Source: Moringa oleifera (lineage: Eukaryota; Streptophyta; Magnoliopsida; Brassicales; Moringaceae). From it: 64,000 nt of DNA. A program made the translations under genes and the position numbers. Below the pieces are notes generated by a model. It ran no database searches, was not told where the DNA came from, and was given only the letters and a program-made list of their open reading frames with translations. Location: assembly GCA_021397835.1 (NCBI GenBank), contig JAJFZO010000256.1:2898501-2962500 (forward strand), given 5' to 3'. This document shows positions 10,893-23,921 of this stretch, piece by piece (positions within the stretch are counted from its first letter, which is position 1; every line of letters begins with the position of its first letter).

Positions 10893-13800
10893 ATGTTTAG
10901 GAATATGGATTTGTCAGTACTAAAGATTCAAAACCGGGTCTTCGGAAAGGTATGTGTTGTCTGAATGCCATTGACTCCTCTTTTTTTTTTTTGTCATCAG
11001 TTGAAAAAGGATACAGAAAAACTTTAGAGGAGAGCCTTCCAGACAGCCCTACATGGATGATCAACAAGCCCCATCACTTGGGCCTTCTTCTCCCGCAGAG
11101 CAAAACCCCCTTGATTCTTGCCCTATGGTCTGTTTCTCTCCCTCACTCTCTCTCTCTTTTAACCTGAATGTTTGGTTTCTGCTGATTGACGGATGAATTT
11201 GTTTGTTCATTACAGCCCAGAGCCCCATTGAAGATCAAAATAAAGCAGACCCAGATTCAGGAGAAGCCTCTGGGTCCTGAAATGGATTCTCAACTAGTGA
11301 GATATTCCTGCTGGCTTACCCCTTATGTTGCTTTGAAATAGAAATTCAGACAGTAACTTGAGATTACTGTTCCCTGATACCCTTCCTTGCCGAATATTTC
11401 TGATTAAATGGTTCTTGTGCTTGGAAGTGAAGGGTTTCTTGTTACTGGGTTTTCTTTGTTTCCCCTGCCTGTTTCAGCTCTTTCTTCTTCCTTCACATTT
11501 CCTGATTTTTTCTTTGAGTATTGTTATCGAATGAATGATGAACAAAACTAATTCCAGGAACTTCAAGTAGGCTTCCGCTTCTGTTGTCCATCTGGTGTTA
11601 GGTCACTGTTTAGTCTATGCTGATCCCCTGATAACGGAAGGATTCCATTGTAGGGTTCCAATATCAGTGCAAATACTCTTCCCTGATAAAGTGAGGTTTC
11701 AATTTCTGGTCTCTGGTGCCATGCTTTAGTTAATTGACACTCTCAGGCAAGTTAATCGGACTAGCTAGGTGCCTGTAACTGTCCCTGAGGCTCGCTCTGG
11801 ATGATCCTGTCCAATTTAACTATCACTGAAGCTAGTTTCTGTCTCACAAAATGGTAGTCCTTTTCCATGTTCTGCAGCTTCCACTGCTTGGGGTTGCACT
11901 TTCTGTAACCCAAACTCAAGATAACAGACACAGTGTAAGGTGAAATCAGCAAATTCAGGAAGAGACCCTGGAATAAATTTGACGGGGTTCATCACAGTGA
12001 GCCTTGGCTCTAGTGAATTTGTTACTAGAAATGATTCTAGCATTCAACTTATCACCACCATTGACAAGAGCCCTAGCCATACCATTTGCAGTATTCTCAT
12101 GTCTATCTCTCCTCTCTGTAATTTGTTTTAAGGGTCATCTCAGCTGCTCAGCAGAGCCAAGAATAGACCTGATTTTTCTTGGAGTTCAGATCTCCATCCT
12201 TGACATGGTTGATCAAGAACATCTGTGTATTTCAAGTTGTTTTAACGCTTGAACTGAAGGGGCAGGCCTTTAACAAAAGATCAGCTTGGTTTGCTGGGTA
12301 TCTTACATGAGTATCTCTGCTGTGTATATTACTGCAAAATCTAAATCTACCTGTGTGCCTTAAAATTTAGATGATATCATTTCTGACAAGTTAAAATTTT
12401 GATGAAGTGATGGGAAATCTTTGGACTTATTTACGCAGGTAGTATTTGATGATCGAATTACAACTAGAAGGTCAGTGATTTTATCTTAATTTGGTTTTTA
12501 CTTGGTTTTAATGAGTAAGCAGCTTGACTAATTTTTTTATTTTTTTTTATATCGACTCTTTTTTTCACATACTTATACAGCTCTAGGCGTAAGAGGCCTA
12601 TAGCTGAACAATTCCATGGACATGTTCAAGCAAAATCTTCTGCAATGGATCGTGCCAAGGAGCTTCAAGCAAATCTTGCCGATGAGTTCCCTAGCTTCAT
12701 AAAGTCTATGGTCAGATCAAATGTTTCCTGTGTATTTTGGCTGGTGAGCCTGCAATTCCTGTTCTAATTTCTAGAACACACTTATGTCTGCCAGTGCTCT
12801 ATTTTGCTTATGTTCTGATCTTTCTGCCCGCAGCATCTTCCCATTCAATTCTGCAAATCGCATTTGCCAAGGCATGATACAGCAGTCACTTTGGAAGATG
12901 AAAGCGAGGAAGAATACAACGTAAGTTATATTGCAGAAAGGACTGCATTGAGTGCTGGATGGAAGAAGTTCTCTGCTTCACATGAATTACTTGAAGGGGA
13001 CGTTCTAGTTTTCCATTTAATCGGCCCTGCAAAGTTCAAGGTACCACTAAATCCAATTTCATCTTTATACATATTCTCGGAATGTCTGGACTAATGAAGA
13101 AGAAGCAATGAGAAGTCTTGATAATGCTTTTTGGAAACAAATCTCTTAAGAAGGGTAAGATGCAATTATAGAATAGAATGCCACTGGAAGCTGTCATGGA
13201 TTATGGTTACTTGCCTGATTACTTATGAAAAAGTACAAGAAGTAGTAGCTCTCAGGAAACTGTTGAGCAAGTCATTAGTGCCTGGTCCTGGATTGGTTTT
13301 CTTGTTCACTATGTTCTGAAAATAAACTGTTTTGTTGAGTTCTTAAGACTGTAATTAGTTTTCAAACCATATCACTGTCTTAAATGGACAACCTCGTTCT
13401 GTACACATGATTGAACCAACTAATGTTACTAATTCGGACATGTTGCAGGAAAGATCTGCTTCAGATGGTGCTTTAGTTTCCTGCTGTGAATGTGAAGCTA
13501 TTCTGTTTTATTTCCTGAACTGCAATGCTGGATATCTCCGAGAGGTATTGATTTATCCATTGGTTTTTGTTTCATCTTTGTAGGTTTACATAGAGAGAGC
13601 TCATGATTCAAGCAATCCTGATGGGGGCCTTGGCTTAATAGATTTTTCTGCGAAACCAATCAATTCAGGTATGTTATTTACTCATGTTTGTGCACTTTGA
13701 AATTGTTCAATGACTTTGGTTCAACTTACTCACTGTCTTCTCTGTAATTTTGAATTGTGAAACAAAGTTCCCATGGAGGAGAATTCTGAAACTTGTAAGA

Positions 13801-14510
13801 CAGCTAAGCATTTGGAGCTTCTTCCACCAGATCATATTCAGAACAACAATGGCGCATTAGCAGGGACTGAATGCATGCATGTAGCTCACCTGTCTGAGCA
13901 TGAACGCAAGGATCTTGCCCTGGAAACACTGGAAAACATCAGAACTTCAGGAGACATTGTTGATTTCAAAGAAATTAGAAGCATGGATGACTTCTCAGTT
14001 ATTGTGAATGGTTTGAGCATTGACGCTGACCTATCTGATCACCACAGGGTTATCTATTACAAGCTCTGCTGCAGCCAGAACTCCTTCCTCCATGATGATC
14101 TTCTCAAGAGTATAAATCATAAACTGGCTGCGGAGATGATTACCCAGACTGTTAACATCTCAGAGGCCATTAGAGCTAGCACGCTGTCCACCTCTGAAGC
14201 TGATTTTGTTCTTTGGGATAAGACTCTGAAAGGGTTTGAGCTGTTGGGCATGAATGTTGGATTCTTACGTGCTCGTCTGAACCTTTTGATGACCCACGCA
14301 TTTGAGTCGGAAGAGGCTGCAGAGTCACAGAGGTACAGAGAGCTTAGTCTTAAGAAAGCTGAAGCAGAAGAGGAGGTGAGAACAATTGAACTGAAGCTGC
14401 TAGAATTGCAAGAGGGGGAAAGAAAGCTTGATGAAGAAATAGATTTCCTGAAGGTGGATGCTGAGAAGCATATGCTTCAGTTCCAGGCGGCAGCTCATGC
14501 TTCCTGGTGA
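10893..14510 (+). CDS. B3-domain DNA-binding protein, copy B (492 aa, 8 exons)
   Basis: Exons are 10893-10949, 11017-11127, 11216-11296, 12439-12470, 12581-12743, 12834-13040, 13584-13668 and 13768-14510 (1479 nt, all phases close). Exons 1-3 encode a variable N-terminus (MFRNMDLSVLK..., MDDQQAPSLGPSSPAEQN, EKPLGPEMDSQL). Exon 4 (VVFDDRITTR) and exon 5 lead into the B3 domain at about residues 139-225: FIKSMVRSNVSCVFWLHLP, LPRHDTAVTLEDE, RTALSAGWKKFSASH, EGDVLVFHLIGPAKFKVYI. The C-terminal region (VIVNGLSIDADLS to NVGFLRARLNLL) ends in a charged coiled coil. The exon 2 acceptor (after 11016) was chosen because the earlier AG gives an in-frame stop, and the chosen frame is preserved in copy D by paired indels. 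DNA binding follows from the family; targets are unknown. Confidence 0.82.
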
Positions 14511-15426
14511 TTGTACAGGGCTTTGTCTGAAACTTGGACAACCCTTCCAGGAAGCTGTCTGCACCCAGTTTCTGGAAGCTAACAGACAGGTTATAAGAAT
14601 CCTTGTGGACCTGTTAGAGTAGTTCTCTTGGAAAACAGCATTGAGACACAGTAAACTCAGGAAACATCGTTGCCATACAGGAAATTAGGTTTAGATTTTG
14701 CTAGGACACAACAGGGTCAGAACTTTTGTTCTGAAAACATGTTCATAGTTTTGTATTATGCATGTCAGTAATGCCATGTACTGAGCCTTCCAGTAACCAC
14801 AGGGATGGAGTGGTAAAACTGTGGAGAAATTATTAGAATGATCTTCTTCTCACATAGGTAGACAAGCAGGGATTTGACAAAGAAGTTCCTTTTGGCTGGG
14901 AACCAACCCAGTTTTGCTTAAATTTCCCCTCCAATGTAGGGTGAATTGAGGAAGCAGACTTCCATTAGGTAATTTTTAAGTTGAGTTTTGTGGTTTACCT
15001 AAAAATTTGATTATTTACATATAATATTATTTAATTGTTATTTTTTAATTGACAATGTGATAAAAGATATTCAAAAAAATCAAGTTTATAAAATTTTTGA
15101 AGTTAAACATAAATAAACATTTTTAAATTTTAAAGATTAACTTATTAAAATATTTATATTTTATCATTTAATATAGATATGAAAGAAAACTTCTCCATTA
15201 GATTTTGTTATTAAAGATATTTCTAGTGATTAGAAATTCTAAAATGGACCTATAAAAGCTTTTACTTCAATTATAAAATTTGTGATTATTGAAAAAGCTT
15301 TAAAATTTTGGATTGGATTTGTTTTTGAAAGAGTTAAGACTTGTTTGTATATTTAGGAATGGATTAAGTTCAATTAATTTGTTTAGAGAATAAATTGAAT
15401 TTAGGATAAATTAATGAAACAGACGA
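14511..15426. other. 3' flank of copy B grading into an AT-rich spacer
   Basis: 14511-14960 is homologous to the flank after copy C (19973-20260) and, inverted, to 20755-21044 before copy D. From about 14960 it becomes AT-rich. 14970-15235 resembles the AT-rich spacer after copy C (20265-20530), and 15235-15426 is matched in inverted orientation at about 24785-24965. No gene was seen. Confidence 0.6.
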
Positions 15427-15694
15427 AAGCTCTTGGCCATGAAGGATGGATTCTTAGGTGCTAGGCTGAACCAGCGTTGAAGTCTTGCTTTTCAGTCGGA
15501 AACTGCCATGAAAGCAAAGAGGATGAAGAAGTTAAACTGGAGCGAGCTCGTGTCAAAATTGATATGCGAACTTCTGAATTGAAGCTTAGGAACTACAGAG
15601 CACCTGCAGAGGCTTGATGCTGAGATGAAGGATCTGAAAGTTGATAGCCAGAGGCATGAGCTATTGTTGAAGAAGTTGCCAGGGCCCATGGTGA
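15427..15694 (+). pseudogene. Truncated 3' fragment of B3 copy A
   Basis: The sequence is closely related to the last ~270 nt of copy A (about 9790-10057), from the LGMNVGFLRARLNQ region to the terminal TGG TGA. Small indels break the frame. Its left edge joins AT-rich DNA directly at about 15427, inside what would be coding sequence, so it is a duplication breakpoint and not a gene start. It marks the left part of the second copy of the repeated block. Confidence 0.8.
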
Positions 15695-16492
15695 TGCAAA
15701 ACCTTTTTTGCTGGAAATATATAGGCTTATCACATAGTAGAACAAGATAAACATCTAATAGGAAATATTAGATCGAAGTACTCTGGACTTTCTATTCCTG
15801 TTAGTTTGAGGAAGCCAGGAATGTTGTAGAGCTGTGAGCATTGGAAGAAACATATTACAGGCTGCAGAAGACTTATTCAGTGTTCTGATATCTGGGTAGG
15901 CCTCTACTTCATCTGTTAGCCAGTTCCAAGTAGTAGAAAATTTGGTTGATCTCTCACGTGACTTGTGAGGCTGCAATAGTTGACAGAAGGGATAATTTGT
16001 AGAAAGCATCAGATGGTTCAGGGATCCAAACCTGGAAAAATCCAAGCTGCTTATATTATCAGCTGTTGAGAAACTGTACTGAAAGGCACTATAAATTTGG
16101 CTTCAGGCCAGAAAGATCAAAAAGTAAGGAACTTCTCGTTCCAGTAACACTGTCACACTGAATCAGACAAGTTCATCTCTCATATGGATTAAGGCATTAA
16201 GCACACTAACAAGTATCATTGATGTGAAGAAAATTGAATTACCATCAGACACAGCCAAAAGGTTGACAATCACTATTTTGTATAGATTATAGTTTTAATG
16301 AATAATATGCAGTATCATATCCTTAATTTTGGGGCTTTTTTAGGGGGGAAGTGTAAAAATTATGCCAACTTGCATTACACCTGGGAATTGAATTAGTATT
16401 TGAGTACCCAATTGATGGTACAATTTCTTGAGCCATTTAATTCATGAAAGTAATGATTTTGTTTCTAAAAATTTTTGGGTTTTACCCAGTGG
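15695..16492. other. Duplicate of the A-B spacer, upstream of copy C
   Basis: This aligns by eye with 10058-10892. Shared landmarks include the segment around the MFRN start codon and the run before it (tttttgggttttacccag). It probably contains the promoter of copy C. No separate gene is supported. Confidence 0.65.
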
Positions 16493-19400
16493 ATGTTTAG
16501 GAATGTGGATTTGTCAGTACTAAAGATTCAAAACCCAGTCCTCAGAAACGTATGTGTTGTCTGAATGCCATTTACTCCTCTTTTTTATGTCAGCAGTTGA
16601 AAAAGGATACAGAAAAGCTTTAGAGGAGAGCCTTGCAGACAGCCCTACATGGATGATCAACAAGCCCCATCACTTGGGCCTTCTTCTCCCGCAGAGCAAA
16701 ACCCCCTTGATTCTTGCCCTATGGTCTGTTTCTATCTCGCTTTTAACCTAAATGTTTGGTTTCTGTGATTGATCACCGATGAATTTGTTTGTTCATTACA
16801 GAAAAGACACCCACTGAAGATCAGAATAAAGCAGACCCAGATTCAGGAGAAGCCTCTGGATCCTGAAATGGATTATCAACTAGTGAGATATTCCCGCTGA
16901 TTTACCCCTTTTGTTGCTTTGAAATAGAAATTCAGACAGTAACTTGAGATGTTGTTCCCTGATACCCTGCCCTTACAGAAGATTTTGATTAAATGGTTCT
17001 TGTGCTAGGAAGTGAAGGGTTTCTTGTTACTGGGTTTCAGCTCTTTGTTCTTCCTTCGCATTTCCTGATTTTTTTTTCTTTGTGTTGTTATCAAATGAAT
17101 GATAAAACTAATTCCAGTGACTTCAAGTGAGCTTCAGCTTCTGTTGTCCATCTGGTCTTAAGGCCACTCTTTAGTCTATACCCAGTCGTCGAAACCTGAC
17201 GACGGAAGGATGCCGTTGTAGGGTTCCAGCATCAGTAGAAATACTCTTCCCTGATAAACAAAGGTTTCAATTTCTGGTCTCTGGTGTGATGTAGTTAATT
17301 GACACTCTCTGGCAACTTTAGGAGACTTGCTGGGTGACCGTAATTGTCCCTGAGGGTAACTCTGGATAGTCCTCTCCACTTCAACTATCACTATAGCTAG
17401 CTTTTTGTCTCACAAATGGTGGTCCTGTTCCATGTTCTGCAGATTCTACTGCTTGAGATAGCACTTTCTGCAATCCAAACTCAAGATAACGGACAGACTG
17501 TTATTTGATGGGGTTTATCAGAATAGGCCTATTATTGATTCTAGTATTCAACTTATCCCCACCATTGACAGGAACTCTAGCCATACCATTTGCAGTGTTC
17601 CAATGTTGCTCTCTCCTCTTTGTAATTTGTTTTAAGCGTCACCTCAGCTGGTCAGCATAGCCAAGAATAAACCTGATTTTTCTTGGAGTTTATGCCTCCA
17701 TCCTTGACATGGTTGATCAAGAATATCTGGGTATTTCGAGTTTTTTGAACACTAAGAACTGAAAGGCCAGGCTATTTAACAATCAGCTCAGTTTTCTGGG
17801 TATCTGACATGGGTATCTCTACTGTGTATATTACTGCACTATCTAAATGGACCTGTGGCTTAAAACTTAGATGATATCATTTCTGTCAAGTTAAAATTTT
17901 GATGAATTGATGGGAAATCTTCTGACTTATTTCCGCAGGTAGTATTTGATGATCGAATTGCAACTAGAAGGTCAGTGATTTCATCTTAATTTGGTTTTAC
18001 TTAGTTTTATTGAATAAGCACCTTGACTAATTTTTTTTTATATCAACTCTTTTTTCACATACATACACAGCTCTAGGCGTAAGAGGGCTATAGCTGAACA
18101 ATTTCATGGACATGTTCAAGCAAAATCTTCTGCAATGGATCGTGCCAAGGAGTTTCAAGCAAATCTTCCTGAGGGATTCCCTAGCTTCACCAAGGCTATG
18201 GTCAGATCAAATGTTTCCTGTGTGTTTTGGCTGGTATGCCTGCAATTCCTGTTCTAATCTCTTCAAGAACACAGTAATGTCTGCCAGAGCTCTATTCTGC
18301 CTATGTTCTGATCTCTCTGCCTGCAGCATCTTCCCATTCAATTCTGCAAATCACATTTGCCAAGGCATGATACGACAGTCACTTTGGAAGATGAATGCAA
18401 GGAAGAATACAACGTAAGTTATATTGCAGAAAGGACTGCATTGAGTGCCGGATGGAAGAAATTTTCTTCTTCACATGAATTACTTGAAGGGGATGTTCTA
18501 GTTTTCCATTTAATTGGTCCTGGAAAGTTCAAGGTACCCCTAAATCTGATCTATCTTTACATCTATTCTCTCAAGAAGTCTTGATTATGCTTTTTGGAAA
18601 CAAAATCTCTTAAGAAGGGGGAGATGCAATTATAGAATAGGATGCCACTGAAGCTATCATGGATGATTGTTACTTGACTGTTTACTCGAACAACAAGTAG
18701 TAGAAGCGGTAGCTCTCAGGAAACTGGTTTAGCAGGGTAATCATTGCCTGATTTTTGACTGGTTTTCTTGTTCTATGTTCTGAAATAGACAGTTGTGTTG
18801 AGTTCTGAACACTGTAATTAGTTTTCTACCACATCAATGTCTGAAATGGACAGCCTCGTTCTGTACACATGATTGAGCCAAACTAATGGTAACAAATTCG
18901 GACATGTTAGAGGAAGGATCTGTTTCAGATGGTGCTTTATTTCCCTCCTTTGTATGTGAAGCTATTTTGTTTATTTCCCAAACTGCAGTGCAGGATATCT
19001 GTGAGAGGTATTGATTTATCTGTCAGTTTCTGTTCATGTTTGTAGGTTTACATAGTGAGAGCTCATGATTCAAGCAATGCTGATGGGGGTCTTGGCTTAA
19101 TAGATTTTTCTGCAAGACCAATCAATTCAGGTATGTTGTTTGTTCATGTTTGTTTACTTTGAAATTGTTCAATGAAGTCGGTTCAGTTTTACTCATGTTT
19201 TCTCTGTTATTTTGAATTCTGAAACGAAGTTCCCTTGGAGGAGAATACTGAAACCTGTAAGAAGACTAAGCATTTGGAGCTTCTTCCACTAGATCATATT
19301 CAGAACAACAATGGCGCATTAGCAGGGACTGAATGCATGCATGTAGCTCACCTGTCTGAGCATGAACGCAAGGATCTTGCCCTGGAAACACTGGAAAACA

Positions 19401-19972
19401 TCAGAACTTCAGGAGACATTGTTGATTTCAAAGAAATTAGAAGCATAGATGATTTCTCAGTTCTTGTGAATGGTTTGAGCATTGATGCTGACCTCTCTGA
19501 TCAACACAGGATCATCTATTACCAGCTCTGCTGCAGCCAGAACTCCTTCCTCCATGATGATCTTCTCAAGAGTATTAATCATAAACTGGCTGCAGAGATA
19601 ATTACACAGACTGTTAGCACCTCAGAGGCCATTACAGCTAGCAAGCTTTCCACCTCTGAAGCTGATTTTGTTCTTTGGGATAAGACTCTGAAAGGGTTTG
19701 AGCTGTTGGGCATGAATGTTGGATTCTTACGTGCTCGTCTGAACCTTTTGATGACCCACGCATTTGAGTCGGAAGAGGTTGCAGAGTCACAGAAGTACAG
19801 AGAGCTTAGTCTTAAGAAAGCTGAAGCAGAAGAGGAGGTGAGAACAATTGAACTGAAGCTTCTGAAATTGCAAGAGCTGGAAAGAAAGCTTGACGAAGAA
19901 ATAGATTCCCTGAAGGTGGGTGCTGAGAAGCATGTGCTTCAGTTCCAGGAGGCAGCTGGTGCTCCCTGGTGA
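16493..19972 (+). CDS. B3-domain DNA-binding protein, copy C (492 aa, 8 exons)
   Basis: Exons are 16493-16549, 16613-16723, 16802-16882, 17939-17970, 18071-18233, 18327-18533, 19046-19130 and 19230-19972. Each exon is exactly as long as its partner in copy B, with total 1479 nt. The N-terminus is MFRNVDLSVLK, the linker MDDQQAPSLGPSSPAEQN. The B3 domain reads FTKAMVRSNVSCVFWLHLP, RTALSAGWKKFSSSH, EGDVLVFHLIGPGKFKVYI. The C-terminus ends in a charged coiled coil with AAGAPW. Exon 8 contains a ~48-residue run identical to copy B (around QNNNGALAGTECMHVAHL), so the duplication is recent or homogenised. The frame is intact and splice sites are canonical. The gene points toward the inverted pseudogene D, 1.07 kb downstream of its stop. 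Confidence 0.82.
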
Positions 19973-20250
19973 TTGTACAGGAAGCCTTCCAAGAAGCTGT
20001 CTGCACCCAGTTTCTAGAAGCTAACATGCAGGTTTTAATAATTCGTGGTGCACCTGTTAGATTAGTTCTCCTAGGAAACACTGATGACATACAGCAAACT
20101 GAGTTTAGATTTAGCTAGGACACAACAGGGACATAACCTCTGTTCTGAAAACATGTGGATAGTGTTTGTATTAAGCATTTCAGTGATGTCATGTCCTGAG
20201 GTTTACAGTAACCCATCTTGAGGCAGTGGTAAAAACTTTGGAGAGATTAA

Positions 20251-20754
20251 TCCTGTCATTTGTTAATTTTGAAGTTGAGCTTTATGGTTTTTCTAAAACC
20301 TTTTGACTTTTTTTTTTTAATAAAAAAAGTACTCTTTAATTATTGTTTGGTCATTAATTGATTATATGATTAAAAAATAAATATAATTGAAATTCATGAA
20401 ATTTAGAAAAAGTAATGAAACATTTTCTAAAGTTCAGTTAAAGATTAACTCAACAAAAGATCAGTATTTTATTTTATTTTATCATAGAGATGAAATAGAA
20501 CCCATAAATTAGATTTTGGTTTCATAGTAACTTACAAATAATATAAATTAATTAATTAATTAAATAAGAATCTCTTATAAAAGATAAATGAAAAAATAAT
20601 GCAAAAAAAAAAAAAAACCGAAGTTACGAACTATATAACATGTTTACTAACATTCACTGATAAATTTGATTTTAATAACATCCAAAAAAACAAAAAACCA
20701 TTTTTTAATCTCAAAATAATCTCATTAGGTGGTTACTGCATGTCAAATATCTCT
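20251..20754. other. AT-rich spacer (loop) of the B3 inverted repeat
   Basis: About 500 bp with long A and T runs, including an A run at about 20604-20617 and a TAAT-type repeat near 20549-20560. There is no open reading frame of note. Its left half resembles 14970-15235, so it began as the normal 3' flank of the repeated block. Confidence 0.65.
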
Positions 20755-21044
20755 TCACAGTTTTACCACTGCATCTAAGTGGTTACTGGAAAGCTCAGGA
20801 CATGAAATTACTGCTGTGCTTAATACAACAATATGAATATATTTTCAGAACAGAAGTGATGACCCTGTTGTGTCCTAGCCAAATCTAAACTTTCCTGTAT
20901 GTTAGCACTGTTTATTAAGTTTACTGCATGTCATCGCTGTTTCCTAGGAGAATACTCTAACAGGTGCACCAAGAATTCTTAAAACCTGCATGTTAGCTTC
21001 TAGAAACTGCGTGCAGACAGCTTTTTGGAAGGCTTCCTGTACAA

Positions 21045-23921
21045 TCACCAGGGGGCACCAGCCGCCTCCTGGAACTGAAGCACATGCTTCTCAGCATCAA
21101 CCTTCGGGGAATCTATTTCTTCATCAAGCTTTTTTTTCCAGCTCTTGTAATGTCAGAAGCTTCAGTTCAACTGTTCTCACCTCCTCTTCGGCTTCAGCTT
21201 TCCTAAGACTAAGCTCTCTGTACCTCTGTGATTCAGCAGACTCTGCTGGCACAAGTGCCTGGGTCATCAACAGGTTCAGATGAGCACGTAAGAATCCAAC
21301 ATTCATGCCCAACAGCTCAAACCCTTTCAGAGATTTATCCCAAAGAACAAAATCAGCTTCAGAGGTGGACAGCATGCTAGCTCTAATGGCCTCTGAGATG
21401 TTAGCAGTCTGGGTACTCATGTCTGCAGCCAGTTTATGAATTATACTCCTTAGAAGATTGTCATGGAGGAAGGAGTTCTGACTGCAGCAGAGATCATACT
21501 AGACCTGTGGTGATCAGAGAAGTCAGCATCAATGCTCAAACTATTCACAATAACTGAGAAATCATCTATGCCTCTGATGTCTTTGAAATCAACTATGCCT
21601 CCTGAAGTTATGATGTTTTCCAGTGTTTCCAGGGAAAGATCCTTGTGTTCATTCTCAGACAGGTCAGCTACACGCTGGTATTCAGTCTCTACTGTTGCCC
21701 CATTGTTGTTCGGAATATCATCTGGTGGAAGAAGCTCCAAATGCTTAGCCTTCTTACAGGTTTCAGTTCTCCTCAATGGGAACATTGTTTCAAAATTCAA
21801 AATTACAGAGAGAACGTGAGTAAGTTTCACCAAAGTCATTGAACAATTTCGAAGTGAACAAACAACATGCCTGAATAGATTAGTTCTGCAAAAAAATCTA
21901 TTAATTAAAGGCCCCCATCACAATTGCTCGAATCATGAGCTCTCACTATGTAAACCTACAAAGATGAAACAGAAAACAAACAAATAAATTATACCTGCAG
22001 CAAAAATCCGCATTGCAGTCTGGGAAACAAACAGAATGGCTTTACATTCAAAGGAAGATGATAAAGCACCATCTAAAAGAGAACTTTCCTCCACTATGTC
22101 TGAATTTAGTAACAATAGTTTGGTTTGATCTTGCTTGCAGAACAAGTTTGTCCATTTCAGAGATTGATATGGTAGGACAACTAATTAAAGTATTCAGAAC
22201 TCGACAAAACAGTTTATTTCAGAACATAGTAGAACAAGAAAACCAGTCCAGAACCAGGCAACGATTACTTTGCTCAACCACTTTCCTGAGAGCTACTATT
22301 TCTAGTACTTGTTCTTCGGGTAAACGGGCAATGTAACTTACATTGTATCTTTTATCTCACCCTTCTCAAGAGATTTGTTCCAAAAAGCATTATCAAGACT
22401 TCTTGAGAGACTAAATGTAAAGATAAGATCAGATTTAGTGGTACCTTGAACTTTGCAGGACCAATTAAGTGGAAGACTAGAACGTCCCCTTCAAGTAATT
22501 CATGTGAAGTGGAAAAACTCTTCCATCCAGCACTTAATGCAGTCCTTTCTGCAATATAACTTGTATTATATTCTTCCTCATGTTCATCTTTCAAAGTGAC
22601 GGTTGTATCGTTCCTTGGCAAATGCAATTTGCAGAATTGAACAGGAAGATGCTGCAGGCAGAGAGATCAGAACATACACAGAATAGAGCTCTGGCAGAAG
22701 TTATTGTGTTCTTGAAATTACAACAGGAATTGCAGGCTTACTAGCCAAAATACACAAGCAACATCTGATCCAACCATAGCCTTTGTGAGGCTAGCGAATC
22801 CCTCAGCAAGATTTGCTTGAAGCTCCTTGGCGCGATCCATTGCAGAAGATTTTGCCTCAAGATGTCCATAGCATTGCTCAGCTATAGCCCTCTTAGGCCA
22901 GGCCTTTCAGTTCAAGTGGTATCCGCAGAACATGGAAAAGGACTACAATTTGTGAGACAGAAAGTTAGCTTGAGTGATAGTTGAAGTGGAGAGGACTATC
23001 TAGAGTTACCCTCACGGACAATTACAGTCACCCAGCAAGTCTCCTAAAGTTGCCTGAGAGTGTCAATTAACTAAAGATAGAGATTACATTGCACCAGAGA
23101 CCAGAAAGTGAAATCTGACTTCATCAGGGAAGAATATTCACACGGATACTGGAAGCCCAACAATGGCATCCTTCCGTTGGCATGGTTGGACGAATGGGCA
23201 TAGACTAAAGAGTGGCCTTAAGACTGGACGGACAACAGAAGCTGAAGCCTACTTGAAGTTGCTGGAATTAGTTTTGTTTATTATTCATTTGTAAACAATA
23301 CTCTGAAGAAAAAAACCAGGAAATGCGAAGAACAAAGAGCTGAAACAGGCAGGGGAAACAAAGAAAACTCAGTAATAAGAAACCCTTCACTTTCAAGCAC
23401 CAGAACCATTTATTCAGAAATCTTCAGTAATGGCAGGGTATCAGGGTAAACAATTTCAAGTTACTGCACGAATTTCTATTTCAAAGCAACATAAGGGGTA
23501 AACCAGCAGGAACATCTCACTAATTGAGAATCCATTTCAGGATCCAGAGGCTTCTCCTGAATCTGGGTCTGCTTTATTATGATCTTCCATGGGTTTCTCT
23601 GCTGTAATGAATAATCAAATTCGTCGGTGACCAATCAGCAGAAACCAAACATTCAGGTAAAAGAGAGAGAGAGTGAGGGACAGAAACAGACCATAGGGCA
23701 AGAATCAAGGGGTTTTTGCTCCGAGGGAGAAGAAGGCCCAAGTGATGTGGCTTGTTGATCATCCATGTTGGGCTGTCTGGAAGGCTCTCCTCTAGAAGTT
23801 TTTCTGTATCCTTTTTCAACTGATCACAAAAACAGAGGCGTAAATGGCATTCAGACAACACATACGTTCCGAGGACTCGGTTTTGAATCTTTAGTACTGA
23901 CAAATCCATACTCCTACCCAT
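21045..23921 (-). pseudogene. B3-domain gene copy D, inverted and disabled
   Basis: Reverse-complement exons matching copies B/C are exon 1 23866-23921, exon 2 23692-23803, exon 3 23521-23601, part of exon 5 22742-22896, exon 6 22445-22651 (intact B3 core RTALSAGWKSF, EGDVLVFHLIGP), exon 7 21871-21955 and exon 8 21045-21782. Lesions seen directly are: loss of ~300 bp including exon 4 and the exon 5 acceptor (junction about 22896); a TAA in exon 7 where B/C read Gly; GT to GC at the exon 7 donor; loss of the exon 8 acceptor AG (aag to atg); a 2-nt deletion at the start of exon 8; a net 4-nt deletion near 21505; and a 1-nt A insertion near 21130. Exon 1 is 1 nt shorter and exon 2 1 nt longer than in B/C, so the frame is kept there. 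No full protein can be made. Confidence 0.9.

Noticed and set aside
10952..11167. Open frame with LEESLPDSPTWMINKPHHL, also open in copy C
   Set aside because: It is a shadow of exon 2: after splicing this frame hits stops, while the other frame stays open in B, C and D.
11816..12252. Short frames on both strands between B exons 3 and 4
   Set aside because: They fall in the long intron 3 of copy B. The equivalent stretch in C is broken.
21124..21839. Copy D exon 8 as two functional small genes
   Set aside because: They are parts of one exon split by frameshifts when compared with B and C.
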